From assembly GCF_013410955.1 (NCBI RefSeq), contig NZ_JACCCG010000001.1:417605-481604 (forward strand): 64,000 nt of DNA. Reading direction: 5' to 3'. Each line of letters begins with the position of its first letter. Positions within the stretch are counted from its first letter, which is position 1. A program made the translations under genes and the position numbers. Source of the stretch: Microbacterium sp. AK009 (GTDB taxonomy: Bacteria > Actinomycetota > Actinomycetes > Actinomycetales > Microbacteriaceae). Shown piece by piece: positions 8,151 through 17,706 of the stretch. Below the pieces are notes generated by a model. The model worked only from the letters and a program-made list of their open reading frames with translations, made no database searches and had not been told where the DNA came from.

Positions 8151-9120
8151 AGGTCAGCTCCTTCTTGTTGCCGAGGATGCCCTGCGGCATGAAGATCACG
8201 AGGAGCATGAGCGCGACGCCCACGATGATGAAGCGCAGCGTTCCCGCCTGGATCTGGGTCATGAAGGGAAGGATGCCCGCCGCCACCAGCGCCGGGAGGA
8301 CGTTGGAGAGGAACGTCTGGAGCACCCAGAAGATCAGCGATCCCAGGAGCGGGCCGAACACCGTCGCCGCACCGCCCAGCAGAAGCGCCGTCCACACGAA
8401 GAACGTCAGCGAGGTCACGTACACACCGGGGCTGACCGCCGAGGGGAGGGCGTACACGATGCCGCCTGCCGCGGCGAGCACACCGCCCAGGATGAGCGAC
8501 TGCATCTTGTACGCGTACACGTTCTTGCCGAGCGCCCGCACGGCATCCTCGTCCTCGCGGATGCCCTTGATCGTCCGGCCCCAGGGGCTGCGGGTCAGCA
8601 TCCACACCACGAGCACGGCGAATGCGAGGGTGAGAAGCCCCATGATCCGCACCCACCACTGGGTCTCGTTGTAGGTGAAGGGTCCGAAGCCGTACGTGCC
8701 GTCGGGGATCGGGTTCGCCCCGCGGAAGCTCGCGTGATAGCCGCTGAGCCCGTCGGCCGAGCCCGTGACCTCGTCGAACGCGGTGGTGAGGAAGAGCAGT
8801 CGCACCACCTCGGCGGCGGCGATCGTCACGATCGCGAGGTAGTCACCGCGCAGCCGCAGGGTCGGGATACCCAGGATGACGGCGAAGACCGCCGAGGCGA
8901 CCAGGCCCAGGAGCGCGGCGAGCCACCACTCCAGTCCGAAGGTGAGCACGCCGATCGCGTACCCGTATGCTCCGATCGCCATGAATCCGGCGATACCCAT
9001 GTTGATGAGGCCGGTGTAGCCGAAGTGCACCGCGAGGCCGAGGGCCGCGAGCGCGTAGCCGATGGTCGCCGGACTCAGAATCGAGGAGGCGGTGTTGGAG
9101 AGGATCTGCAGCCAGTCCAT
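8140..9120 (-). CDS. livM: Branched-chain amino-acid type ABC transporter permease (LivM)
   Basis: 326-residue polytopic permease. The segments YALAALGLAVHFGYTGLINM, ILGIPTLRLRGDYLAIVTI, SPWGRTIKGIREDEDAVRAL (the EAA-like coupling loop) and the C-terminal PQGILG are characteristic of LivM. It pairs with LivH to form the membrane channel. It starts nine bases after the livH stop and overlaps livG. Confidence 0.93.
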   Translation of the reverse strand: MDWLQILSNTASSILSPATIGYALAALGLAVHFGYTGLINMGIAGFMAIGAYGYAIGVLTFGLEWWLAALLGLVASAVFAVILGIPTLRLRGDYLAIVTIAAAEVVRLLFLTTAFDEVTGSADGLSGYHASFRGANPIPDGTYGFGPFTYNETQWWVRIMGLLTLAFAVLVVWMLTRSPWGRTIKGIREDEDAVRALGKNVYAYKMQSLILGGVLAAAGGIVYALPSAVSPGVYVTSLTFFVWTALLLGGAATVFGPLLGSLIFWVLQTFLSNVLPALVAAGILPFMTQIQAGTLRFIIVGVALMLLVIFMPQGILGNKKELTFVR

Positions 9121-9129
9121 TGCCGGGCC

Positions 9130-10452
9130 CTAACCTATTCTCTCTCGCCGGCCCAGGATTCCCTGTGGTCGGAACAGCAGGATCACGATGAGGATGAACA
9201 GCGCGCTGGCGTACTTGAGGTCCGACGGGATCCACAGGCTCGACACCTCGACGACGATGCCCACGATGATCGCGCCGACGAGGGCGCCGTAGGCGGTGCC
9301 GAGGCCACCGAGGATGACGGCGGCGAACATCAGCAGCAGGATCTGCGCGCCCATGTCCCAGCGGATGCCCGGACGGTAATACGCATACAGGATGCCGGCG
9401 AGGCCGGCGAGGGCGCCGGCGAGGATCCACACGATGCGGACCACGAAGTCCACATCGATTCCGGATGCCGCTGCCAGCGACGGGTTGTCCGAGATCGCCC
9501 TCGTCGCCTTGCCGATCCGGGATCGGGTCAGCCACAGCGCGAAGGCGACGATGACGATGATCGAGATCGCCAGCGACGCGATGTCGATGACGCTGAGCTC
9601 CACCGTGCCGAAGAGCGGAATGCGCGGGGCGTTGGAGCCGGGGAGCTGGATCGTGCCTCCACCGATGAAGAACTGGAAGGTGTAGCGCATCGCCAGCGAC
9701 AGACCGATCGAGACGATCATCAGCTGAACGATGCCCACCCGCCGGCGCCGCAGCGGCCGCCAGAGCGCCATGTCCATCACGAGGCCGAGAAGGGCGCTCA
9801 GCACCACCGCGACCGGGAAGCCGAGCCACCATGGCAGCGCCAGGCTCGCCGGTCCGACCAGGACCGCTGCTATCACCGCCCCGAAGGTCACCATCTCGCC
9901 GTGGGCGAAGTTGGAGATTCCGGTCGTGCCGTAGACCAGCGAAAGACCGATGGCCGCGAGGGCCAGCATGAGACCGAAGCTCAGCCCCTGGATGATGCGC
10001 TGCACGAACTGGTCGAAGAAGCCGGTGACGTTTCGCTCACCCTCGCCGATGAAGAAGTTGACCGTCGCGCGGCCCCCCTGGCCCATCTCGACTTCCTTGG
10101 TGTTGGGGGAATCGTCCTCGGGGTCGACCACGGCGATGCCCTCGGGGAGGGTCTCCTCGTCGAGGGTGACGGTGTAGGTCTCGCCCCGTTCGGGCACACC
10201 GACGCGCCACTGGCCGTTCTCGTCGGTCTCGACCTCCTGCTCGCCGCCGGGCCCGTCGATGACCAGCCGCACCCCCTCGAGGGGTTCACCGTCGAGCTGG
10301 ACGTTGCCGCTGATGCGATACGGGTTCTCGGAATCCGCGGCGAGGGCGGGAACGGACGACACGAAGATGCCCATGAGCATCAGGAACAGGGCGATGATCG
10401 CGGGGATCGCCCTGCGTCTCGTCCGCTGAGCCGCAGCGATGGTGGGACTCAC
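9130..10452 (-). CDS. livH: LivH-type permease with N-terminal secreted carboxypeptidase-regulatory-like domain
   Basis: 440 residues, compared with about 290 for usual LivH. Residues 1-39 are a signal peptide (cleavage after PALA). Residues 45-110 form a beta-sandwich of the CarboxypepD_reg type (RISGNVQLDGEPLEGVRLVI; VETDENGQWRVGVPERGETY), followed by an acidic linker. Residues about 150-440 are a LivH permease (GLSFGLMLALAAIGLSLVYG, NFAHGEMVTFG, ISDNPSLAAASGID, LFRPQGILG). The GTG at 10452 has GGAGG six bases upstream, so the extension is translated with the permease. It is the first gene of the livHMGF operon. Confidence 0.9.
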   Translation of the reverse strand: MSPTIAAAQRTRRRAIPAIIALFLMLMGIFVSSVPALAADSENPYRISGNVQLDGEPLEGVRLVIDGPGGEQEVETDENGQWRVGVPERGETYTVTLDEETLPEGIAVVDPEDDSPNTKEVEMGQGGRATVNFFIGEGERNVTGFFDQFVQRIIQGLSFGLMLALAAIGLSLVYGTTGISNFAHGEMVTFGAVIAAVLVGPASLALPWWLGFPVAVVLSALLGLVMDMALWRPLRRRRVGIVQLMIVSIGLSLAMRYTFQFFIGGGTIQLPGSNAPRIPLFGTVELSVIDIASLAISIIVIVAFALWLTRSRIGKATRAISDNPSLAAASGIDVDFVVRIVWILAGALAGLAGILYAYYRPGIRWDMGAQILLLMFAAVILGGLGTAYGALVGAIIVGIVVEVSSLWIPSDLKYASALFILIVILLFRPQGILGRRERIG

Positions 10453-10573
10453 AGATCCTCCAGTCCGGCGCCAATGCCGACATCGGGTGCATCGGCATTG
10501 ATGAACGGTATGAGCGTAATGTGTCGGGCGTGTTTCACCTACGAACCGACTTGGCATTCGTAAGGCGTGCTGA

Positions 10574-12163
<1,590 letters not shown>

Positions 12164-12330
12164 GCCGCGGCGCGGCGCGCCGTGCTGCGCGCTCTGTCGG
12201 CGCTGCGCGCTCTCGCCGCGCCGTCGCGCCTCGCGCTGCGCGCTGCGCGCTCACTCCGCGGGCCGCGGCGGCGCTGCCGCGCCGCCGCGCTGCGCGCTCA
12301 CGCCGCGCCGCCGCGCCCCGGCGCGTCCGC
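12164..12330. other. GC-rich low-complexity intergenic DNA after guaB
   Basis: Dominated by repeated CTGCGCGCT / GCGCCGCCGCG words with no plausible start site or coding pattern. I see no gene here. Confidence 0.6.
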
Positions 12331-12393
12331 CGCAGAATTGCGCCTTCTCCGCAGAATCTCGCCAGGATTCTGTGGAGAAGGCGTCATTTTGTG
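12331..12393. repeat. Intergenic hairpin repeat, copy 1
   Basis: Arms 12331-12358 and 12366-12393 with a 7-base loop; the inner 17 bp pair with one G-T. Each arm carries CAGAAT...GCGCC...CAGAATC-type words also seen at 29046-29110 and 33802-33864. It could act as a terminator for guaB, but the shared sequence suggests a repeat family. Confidence 0.75.
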
Positions 12394-12510
12394 AGCAGCG
12401 CGGAGGGATGCCAGGGCGTGCCTCCTGCACAGGTCCACGTCGCCCGCATTCACTCACAGTTCCGCGCGAACAGGGCCGGGACCGCGGCTCCGAACGCCAA
12501 GCTCGCAGGC

Positions 12511-13347
12511 ATGAATCTTGCCCACTGGCTCGCGGCGCGAGACGGGATCGCCCACCGCGCCGACGCCTTGCGTGCGGGCTTCACCGTCGCGGCACTGCGG
12601 AGCTTCGTACGCACGGGCGGCGCGGTCCTTATCCGCCGCGCGTGGCTCGCGCTTCCCTCCAGCGATCCGCTTCTCGTCGCGGCGGCCAGAGCCGGAAGCA
12701 GGCTGACCTGCGTCACACTCGCTCGTCGCCGCGGATGGTGGATGCTCGACGAGCCTGATCGCCTCCACCTCCATCGGCTGCCTGGGTCGGGGGCGGTGAC
12801 CGATGGCTTCGATGCGGTGACCCACTGGACTCGACCGATGCTCCCCGGCGGCCACGCACTCGTCGCTCACGTCGAGGATGCGCTGCTCCATATCGCCCAT
12901 TGCCTGCCGTTCGAATCGGCGCTGGCCGTGTGGGAGTCGGCCGTACGCGTCGAGAAGCTCGCCCCGGAGTACCTGCGCTCCCTCGCGTGGACCTCGACCG
13001 CGGCGCACGAGCTGGCCGCGGCGGTCACAGGACTCGCTGACTCCGGCCTCGAGACCCTGCTCGTCACCCCGCTCCGTCGCTGGGGTGTGCACGTGCGTCA
13101 GCAGGTGTGGCTCGCTGGTCGTCCGGTAGACGTCCTGGTGGGGGAGCGACTGGTGATCCAGATCGACGGCTGGCAGTTCCACTCCTCGGCTGCGCAGCGT
13201 GCGAAGGACATCGCGCACGACGCCGAGCTGCGCCTGCGCGGCTACACCGTGCTGCGGTTCGGGTACGCCCAGGTCGTCCACGACCGAGAGGCGGTGCTCC
13301 GCGTCATCCGGCAGTCCATCGCCGCCCGTCTTCACCTGGCCGTCTGA
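12511..13347 (+). CDS. AbiEi-like N-terminal domain fused to DUF559-type endonuclease fold
   Basis: 278 residues. The N-terminus (residues 1-50: ARDGIAHRADALRAGF...LIRRAWLAL) resembles the winged-helix antitoxin domain of AbiEi-family proteins. The C-terminus (about 205-275: PVDVLVGERLVIQIDG, KDIAHDAELRLRGYTVLRFGY) matches DUF559/Vsr-like PD-(D/E)XK nuclease folds, with Asp, Glu/Gln-Ile-Asp and the GY-VLRF strand. This architecture is common in Actinobacteria; its target is unknown. No partner toxin gene is adjacent. The ATG at 12511 was chosen because upstream sequence is low-complexity; the SD is weak. Confidence 0.75.
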   Translation: MNLAHWLAARDGIAHRADALRAGFTVAALRSFVRTGGAVLIRRAWLALPSSDPLLVAAARAGSRLTCVTLARRRGWWMLDEPDRLHLHRLPGSGAVTDGFDAVTHWTRPMLPGGHALVAHVEDALLHIAHCLPFESALAVWESAVRVEKLAPEYLRSLAWTSTAAHELAAAVTGLADSGLETLLVTPLRRWGVHVRQQVWLAGRPVDVLVGERLVIQIDGWQFHSSAAQRAKDIAHDAELRLRGYTVLRFGYAQVVHDREAVLRVIRQSIAARLHLAV

Positions 13348-13443
13348 GCGCACGTGCTTCGGAGAGAGGCCTCCTCTTCGGAGCATGGGGCCGATCGGCT
13401 CCGAACCTCGCGCGGGTCTCCGCAGTTCGTCCACCCCCACCGT

Positions 13444-13449
13444 TACCCT
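13444..13449 (+). promoter_or_regulatory. -10 box TACCCT of a probable leaderless transcript
   Basis: TACCCT ends six bases before GTG at 13456, with no SD. It supports the GTG rather than the adjacent ATG at 13459 as start. Confidence 0.5.
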
Positions 13450-13455
13450 GGCGAG

Positions 13456-14073
13456 GTGATGAGGGCGAAGACCCACCCCGAGGCGACGGTCGGCGCGACG
13501 CGCCTGGCCGCGTTCACCGATGGCGTGTTCGCGATCGCGGCGACGCTTCTCGTCCTCAACCTCACCACCCACACGTTCGGAACGATCCGCAGCGACGGCG
13601 AGATGTGGGGCGCCCTCGCGGCGATGGGTCCCCAGTTCTTCAACTTCGCCCTCAGCTTCCTGCTGCTGTGTCTGTTGTGGATGACCCACGTCGCGCAGTT
13701 CGAATGGATCGTCCGGGTCGACGGCGTCATGATCTGGCTGAACAACATCCGGCTGCTCTTCATCGTCGTCGTGCCGTTCGCCACCGGCCTCACGACCGAG
13801 TACTCGCAGTACACGGCCGGCCGTGTGCTCATGCCGATCACCTTCTTCCTGGCGATCCTCACCAGCTGGTTGCAGTGGTCCTGGGCGGTGCGCCGCCGCG
13901 CCGACATCATTCCCGACCTCTCCGAGGGAGACGCTCGCGCCTACGGTCGGGGCGCCCTCAGCGCGGTGATCATCTCGGTCGTCGTCGTGATCGTCTCGCC
14001 ATGGATCGGCTCGGCGGCCTTCCTGCTGTTCGTCTTCGACGGACTGCTCACCCGACTGCTGCGGGGACGCTGA
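13456..14073 (+). CDS. TMEM175-family (DUF1211) membrane protein, putative K+ channel
   Basis: 205 residues with six predicted helices. The family signature R-LAAFTDGVFAIAATLLVL at the first helix is the TMEM175 pore-lining motif; other hydrophobic segments (FFNFALSFLLLCLLWMTHV, IRLLFIVVVPFATG) follow in family order. Bacterial TMEM175 proteins are tetrameric potassium-permeable channels, so ion permeation is inferred. The 3' end overlaps the convergent MFS gene by 26 bases. Confidence 0.85.
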   Translation: MMRAKTHPEATVGATRLAAFTDGVFAIAATLLVLNLTTHTFGTIRSDGEMWGALAAMGPQFFNFALSFLLLCLLWMTHVAQFEWIVRVDGVMIWLNNIRLLFIVVVPFATGLTTEYSQYTAGRVLMPITFFLAILTSWLQWSWAVRRRADIIPDLSEGDARAYGRGALSAVIISVVVVIVSPWIGSAAFLLFVFDGLLTRLLRGR

Positions 14074-15505
14074 TCTCGTCGTCGTCGACGTCGTCGACGT
14101 CGTCGACCTCGTCCACGTTCGCCGAGGTCTCGCTCCGCCCCGCGGGAAGGAGCAGAGCGGCGAGGGTCGCGACCCCCAGCACGGCTGCGCCGAGGAAGAC
14201 GGCCGGTCGCGCGGCGGCCACGTACTCGCCCGGAACGAGCGCGCCGCCCGCCCCGACGAAGACCGCGGTCATCACCGCCGTGCCGAGCGCGACGCCGAGC
14301 TCGCGCACCGTGGAGTTGACCCCCGACGCCTTGGCGTGGTCGACGAGCCCGAGGGTGGCGAGCAGCGCCGTCGCCGACGGGGCGAAGACGAGTCCCATGC
14401 CGACCCCCGCCATGATGAAGGGCGCCACGAGCGCCCCGTAGGGAACATCGGATGACATCACCGCGGCGATCCACGCCAGAGCGCCGCCCTGCAGGGCGAG
14501 CCCGAGCACCAGCAGCGCCCGCGTGCCGACGCGCGGCGCGATGAAGCCGGCGAGGGGAGCGACGAACATCGGGGCGAGGGTCCAGGGGGTCGTCTGCAGC
14601 GCCGCCTCGAGCGGCGTCGAGCCCTGCTCGACCTGGAGGAACTGGATGAGGAGGAACACCGCGCCGAACGTGCCGAAGCTGAAGGCGAAGCCGACGAGGT
14701 TCGTGATGGAGAACGAGCGGTCGCGGAAGAGACGAAGCGGGATGAGCGGTGCCGCAGTGCGCGCCTGCCACAGCACGAAAGCGAGGAGCAGGATGACGCC
14801 GAGGGCGAGCTCGCCGATGACGCCGACGGTGTCCCATCCGTCGTCGTTGGCCCGCACGATCGCGTGCACCAGCGCCAGCACGCCGCCGGCGGCCAGCAGC
14901 GCGCCCGGGATGTCGATCCGCGCAAGCGCACCGAAGTCGTTCGGAAGGACGAGGAGGGCGAGGGGGATGGCGATGAGGGCGACCGGGACGTTGATCCAGA
15001 AGATCGCCTGCCACGTCCAGCCCTCCATGATCGCCCCGCCCACGAGCGGTCCGACCGCGACCCCGAGTCCCGACACTCCGCCCCAGATGCCGATCGCCAG
15101 CGGCCGCCGGGCCGGCGTGACCGCGCCACTGAGGAGGGCGAGCGACAGGGGCAGGACGCCGGCGCCGCCGAGGCCCTGCAGTGCGCGCGCGGCGATCAGC
15201 TGACCCGGGTCGCTGCTGAGGGCGGCGAGCACCGAGCCGAGACCGAAGACGCCGATGCCGATCGCGAACACCGTCCGGCGACCGAATCGGTCGCCGAGGG
15301 CGGCCGCGACGAGGATCGCGCCGGCGAAGACGAGGGTGTACGCGTTGACGAACCACTGCAGCTCTTCGACGCTCGCGCCCATCTCCCGGCTGAGCACGGG
15401 GAGGGCGTTGGTCATCACGAGGTTGTCGAGCGTCGCCATGAACATCGGCAGGGATGCCGCGGCGAGAACGAGGGCGAAGGGGCGACGTGGCGGCGAGACG
15501 GGCAT
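14048..15505 (-). CDS. MFS transporter, DHA2 (EmrB/QacA) family, 14 TM
   Basis: 485-residue drug-type proton antiporter. Motif A-like GDRFGRRTVF after helix 2, motif C-like GPLVGGAI, and a first helix followed by MATLDNLVMTNALPVLSREM are typical of DHA2 exporters. The C-terminus ends in an acidic Asp/Val run (EVDDVDDVDDD) encoded by a GTC-GAC microrepeat. The gene is divergent from a TetR repressor; two operator palindromes lie in the 73-base gap, so expression is probably ligand-induced. Substrate unknown. Confidence 0.92.
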   Translation of the reverse strand: MPVSPPRRPFALVLAAASLPMFMATLDNLVMTNALPVLSREMGASVEELQWFVNAYTLVFAGAILVAAALGDRFGRRTVFAIGIGVFGLGSVLAALSSDPGQLIAARALQGLGGAGVLPLSLALLSGAVTPARRPLAIGIWGGVSGLGVAVGPLVGGAIMEGWTWQAIFWINVPVALIAIPLALLVLPNDFGALARIDIPGALLAAGGVLALVHAIVRANDDGWDTVGVIGELALGVILLLAFVLWQARTAAPLIPLRLFRDRSFSITNLVGFAFSFGTFGAVFLLIQFLQVEQGSTPLEAALQTTPWTLAPMFVAPLAGFIAPRVGTRALLVLGLALQGGALAWIAAVMSSDVPYGALVAPFIMAGVGMGLVFAPSATALLATLGLVDHAKASGVNSTVRELGVALGTAVMTAVFVGAGGALVPGEYVAAARPAVFLGAAVLGVATLAALLLPAGRSETSANVDEVDDVDDVDDDEISVPAAVG

Positions 15506-15520
15506 CGGAACTCCTCAGTT

Positions 15521-15536
15521 GTAATCGGATGATTAC
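15521..15536. promoter_or_regulatory. TetR operator 1
   Basis: GTAATC, 4 bases, GATTAC: a perfect inverted repeat between the divergent MFS and TetR genes. Confidence 0.75.
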
Positions 15537-15554
15537 TTGCTGGAGGACAATGTA

Positions 15555-15570
15555 GTAATCGACTGATAAC
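15555..15570. promoter_or_regulatory. TetR operator 2
   Basis: GTAATC, 4 bases, GATAAC: the same half-site and spacing as operator 1 with one base changed. It starts 34 bases from operator 1, close to the TetR ATG. Confidence 0.7.
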
Positions 15571-15578
15571 ATGTCAAC

Positions 15579-16232
15579 ATGGCTCCTGCACCGTTGACGC
15601 CGACCGCCGCTGCCGCCGATGCGGCGAGTGCCGCTCCCGCTCGGCGCATGAGCTCCGACGAGCGTCGCGAGCAGATCGTCGCCGCAGCGATCGCGATGTT
15701 CGGCGCGCGCGGCTACGAAGGAACGACCACCGACGACGTCGCCCGGGCCGCCGGCGTCAGCCAGCCGTACGTGGTGCGTCTGTTCGGCTCGAAGGAGAGC
15801 CTGTTCCTCGCCGCCCTCTCCGCGTCATCCGATGCCCTGATGGCGGCCTTCCGTGAGGCGCTCGCCGACGACGCATCCGATCTCGAGCTTCCGCAGCGCA
15901 TCGGCGACGCCTACGTGCAGCTGGTGAGCGTGCGGGGGCTTCACCAGACCCTGTCGCACGCCTGGCTGCTGGGCAGTCATCCGGTCATCGGACCCGCCGC
16001 CCGGAAGATCTTCGCCGACGTCTGGCAGTTCTTCCGCGAGGAGGTCGGCTTCTCCGCGGAGGAGGCCAGCTCGTTCCTCGCGCAGGGGATGCTCATCAAC
16101 GTCATGATCGGGATGCGACTGGTCGACGACTACGACACCGACCCGCGCATCACGGAGTTGATGCAGACGTGCTTCCCCTCCAAGCTCCCGCAGATCCTCG
16201 ACATCGCTCCTCGCGCCGCCGAACCCTGGTGA
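15579..16232 (+). CDS. TetR-family repressor of the adjacent MFS exporter
   Basis: 217 residues. After a roughly 20-residue Ala/Pro-rich leader, the TetR HTH spans about 24-70 (RREQIVAAAIAMFGARGYEG, VARAAGVSQPYVVRLFGSKE). The C-terminal ligand domain is divergent, as usual. Divergent placement with two shared GTAATC palindromes argues that it represses both itself and the MFS gene. Confidence 0.9.
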   Translation: MAPAPLTPTAAAADAASAAPARRMSSDERREQIVAAAIAMFGARGYEGTTTDDVARAAGVSQPYVVRLFGSKESLFLAALSASSDALMAAFREALADDASDLELPQRIGDAYVQLVSVRGLHQTLSHAWLLGSHPVIGPAARKIFADVWQFFREEVGFSAEEASSFLAQGMLINVMIGMRLVDDYDTDPRITELMQTCFPSKLPQILDIAPRAAEPW

Positions 16233-16249
16233 CGGGCGCGGGCCCGGCG

Positions 16250-16255
16250 TATCGT
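16250..16255 (+). promoter_or_regulatory. -10 box TATCGT of a probable leaderless transcript
   Basis: TATCGT ends seven bases before the ATG at 16263; no SD is present. Confidence 0.45.
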
Positions 16256-16262
16256 CGCTGGC

Positions 16263-16541
16263 ATGTGTCGGAACATCCACACCCTCCACAACTTCGAGCC
16301 CGCCGCCTCGTCGGACGAGGTGCAGGCCGCCGCCCTCCAGTACGTGCGGAAGATCGCCGGCACGACCAAGCCGTCGAAGGCCAACCAGGAGGCCTTCGAC
16401 CGCGCCGTCGCCGAGATCGCCCACGCCACGCAGCATCTGCTGGACGACCTCGTCACCACCGCGCCTCCGAAGAACCGCGACGAGGAAGCGGCCAAGGCCC
16501 GCGCCCGTGCGGTCGCGTCGGGTCGGTACCAGGTCGCCTGA
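16263..16541 (+). CDS. DUF2277 family protein
   Basis: 92-residue soluble protein beginning MCRNIHTLHNFEPAAS, the recognisable start of DUF2277. The conserved Cys2, the charged helical middle (VRKIAGTTKPSKANQEAFDRA) and the PPKNRDEEAAKARARAVA tail fit the family over its full length. Function is not known. It starts at an ATG without an SD, just after a -10-like box. Confidence 0.9.
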   Translation: MCRNIHTLHNFEPAASSDEVQAAALQYVRKIAGTTKPSKANQEAFDRAVAEIAHATQHLLDDLVTTAPPKNRDEEAAKARARAVASGRYQVA

Positions 16542-16572
16542 GCGCCCCCGCGGCCGCGTCGGACCCGGCGGG

Positions 16573-16578
16573 TAGGCT
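16573..16578 (+). promoter_or_regulatory. -10 box TAGGCT of a probable leaderless guaB3 transcript
   Basis: TAGGCT ends six bases before GTG at 16585; no SD is present. Confidence 0.5.
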
Positions 16579-16584
16579 GGGACG

Positions 16585-17706
16585 GTGACCATGGAGATGG
16601 AGATCGGCCGCGCCAAGCGCGCTCGCCGCGCCTACACGTTCGACGACATCGCCGTCGTGCCCTCCAGGCGGACGCGCAACCCCGAGGATGTCTCGACAGC
16701 GTGGTCGATCGACGCGTACCAGTTCGACATCCCGGTGCTCGGTGCCCCGATGGATTCCGTCGTGAGCCCCCGGACGGCCATCATGCTCGGTCAGCTCGGC
16801 GGTCTCGGCGTGCTCGATCTCGAGGGCCTGTGGACCCGCTACGACGACCCCGAACCGCTCCTCGCCGAGATCGCGAGCCTCCCCGACGCTGCGGCCACCC
16901 GTCGCATGCAGGAGCTGTACACCGAGCCGATCAAGCCCGAGCTCGTGCGCGACCGGCTCGCCGAGATCCGCGCCGGCGGCGTGACCGTCGCAGGCTCCCT
17001 CACCCCGCAGCGCACCGCCGAGCTCTACGAGACCGTCGTCGCGGCCGGGGTCGACCTGTTCGTCATCCGCGGCACCACCGTCTCGGCAGAGCACGTCTCC
17101 AGCGTCGCCGAGCCGCTGAACCTCAAGAAGTTCATCTACGACCTCGACGTACCCGTCATCGTCGGCGGGGCGGCGACCTACACCGCCGCGCTCCACCTCA
17201 TGCGCACCGGCGCCGCCGGGGTGCTCGTCGGCTTCGGCGGGGGAGCGGCCTCGACGACACGCGCGACCCTCGGCATCCACGCCCCCATGGCGACCGCGGT
17301 CGCCGACGTGGCCGGCGCGCGCCGCGACTACCTCGACGAGTCGGGCGGGCGCTACGTGCACGTCATCGCCGACGGCGGTGTCGGCACCTCCGGCGACATC
17401 GTCAAGGCCCTCGCGATGGGCGCCGACGCGGTCATGCTGGGCGTCGCGCTCGCGCGCGCGACCGATGCGCCCGGCGGCGGGTTCCACTGGGGCCCTGAGG
17501 CCCACCACGCGAAGCTCCCGCGCGGTCGCCGCGTGAAGGTCGACCAGGTCACCACGCTCGAGTCGATCCTCTACGGCCCGGCGCCGGTCGCCGACGGCAC
17601 CGCGAACCTCATCGGGGCGCTGAAGAAGTCCATGGCGACGACCGGCTACTCCGACCTCAAGGAGTTCCAGCGCGTGGAGGTCGTCGTCGCGCCCTACCCG
17701 CAGTGA
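16585..17706 (+). CDS. guaB3: GuaB3-family IMP dehydrogenase-related protein
   Basis: 373 residues with the IMPDH/GMPR barrel but no CBS insert. The N-terminal AYTFDDIAVVPSRRTRNP and the later VIADGGVGTSGDIVKALAMGADAVMLG are typical. At the IMPDH catalytic-loop position it reads GGGAASTTRATLG, without the cysteine found in the guaB product here. GuaB3 proteins are frequent in Actinobacteria and their reaction (IMPDH-like, GMP reductase-like or regulatory) is not settled. A leaderless-type start is likely. It is followed by SURF1 with overlap or near-zero spacing. Confidence 0.88.
   Translation: MTMEMEIGRAKRARRAYTFDDIAVVPSRRTRNPEDVSTAWSIDAYQFDIPVLGAPMDSVVSPRTAIMLGQLGGLGVLDLEGLWTRYDDPEPLLAEIASLPDAAATRRMQELYTEPIKPELVRDRLAEIRAGGVTVAGSLTPQRTAELYETVVAAGVDLFVIRGTTVSAEHVSSVAEPLNLKKFIYDLDVPVIVGGAATYTAALHLMRTGAAGVLVGFGGGAASTTRATLGIHAPMATAVADVAGARRDYLDESGGRYVHVIADGGVGTSGDIVKALAMGADAVMLGVALARATDAPGGGFHWGPEAHHAKLPRGRRVKVDQVTTLESILYGPAPVADGTANLIGALKKSMATTGYSDLKEFQRVEVVVAPYPQ

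Noticed and set aside
7825-10563. Long plus-strand open frame of about 900 codons
   Set aside because: It is antisense to livG, livM and livH, is His/Arg/Asp-rich without domains, and reflects high GC content.
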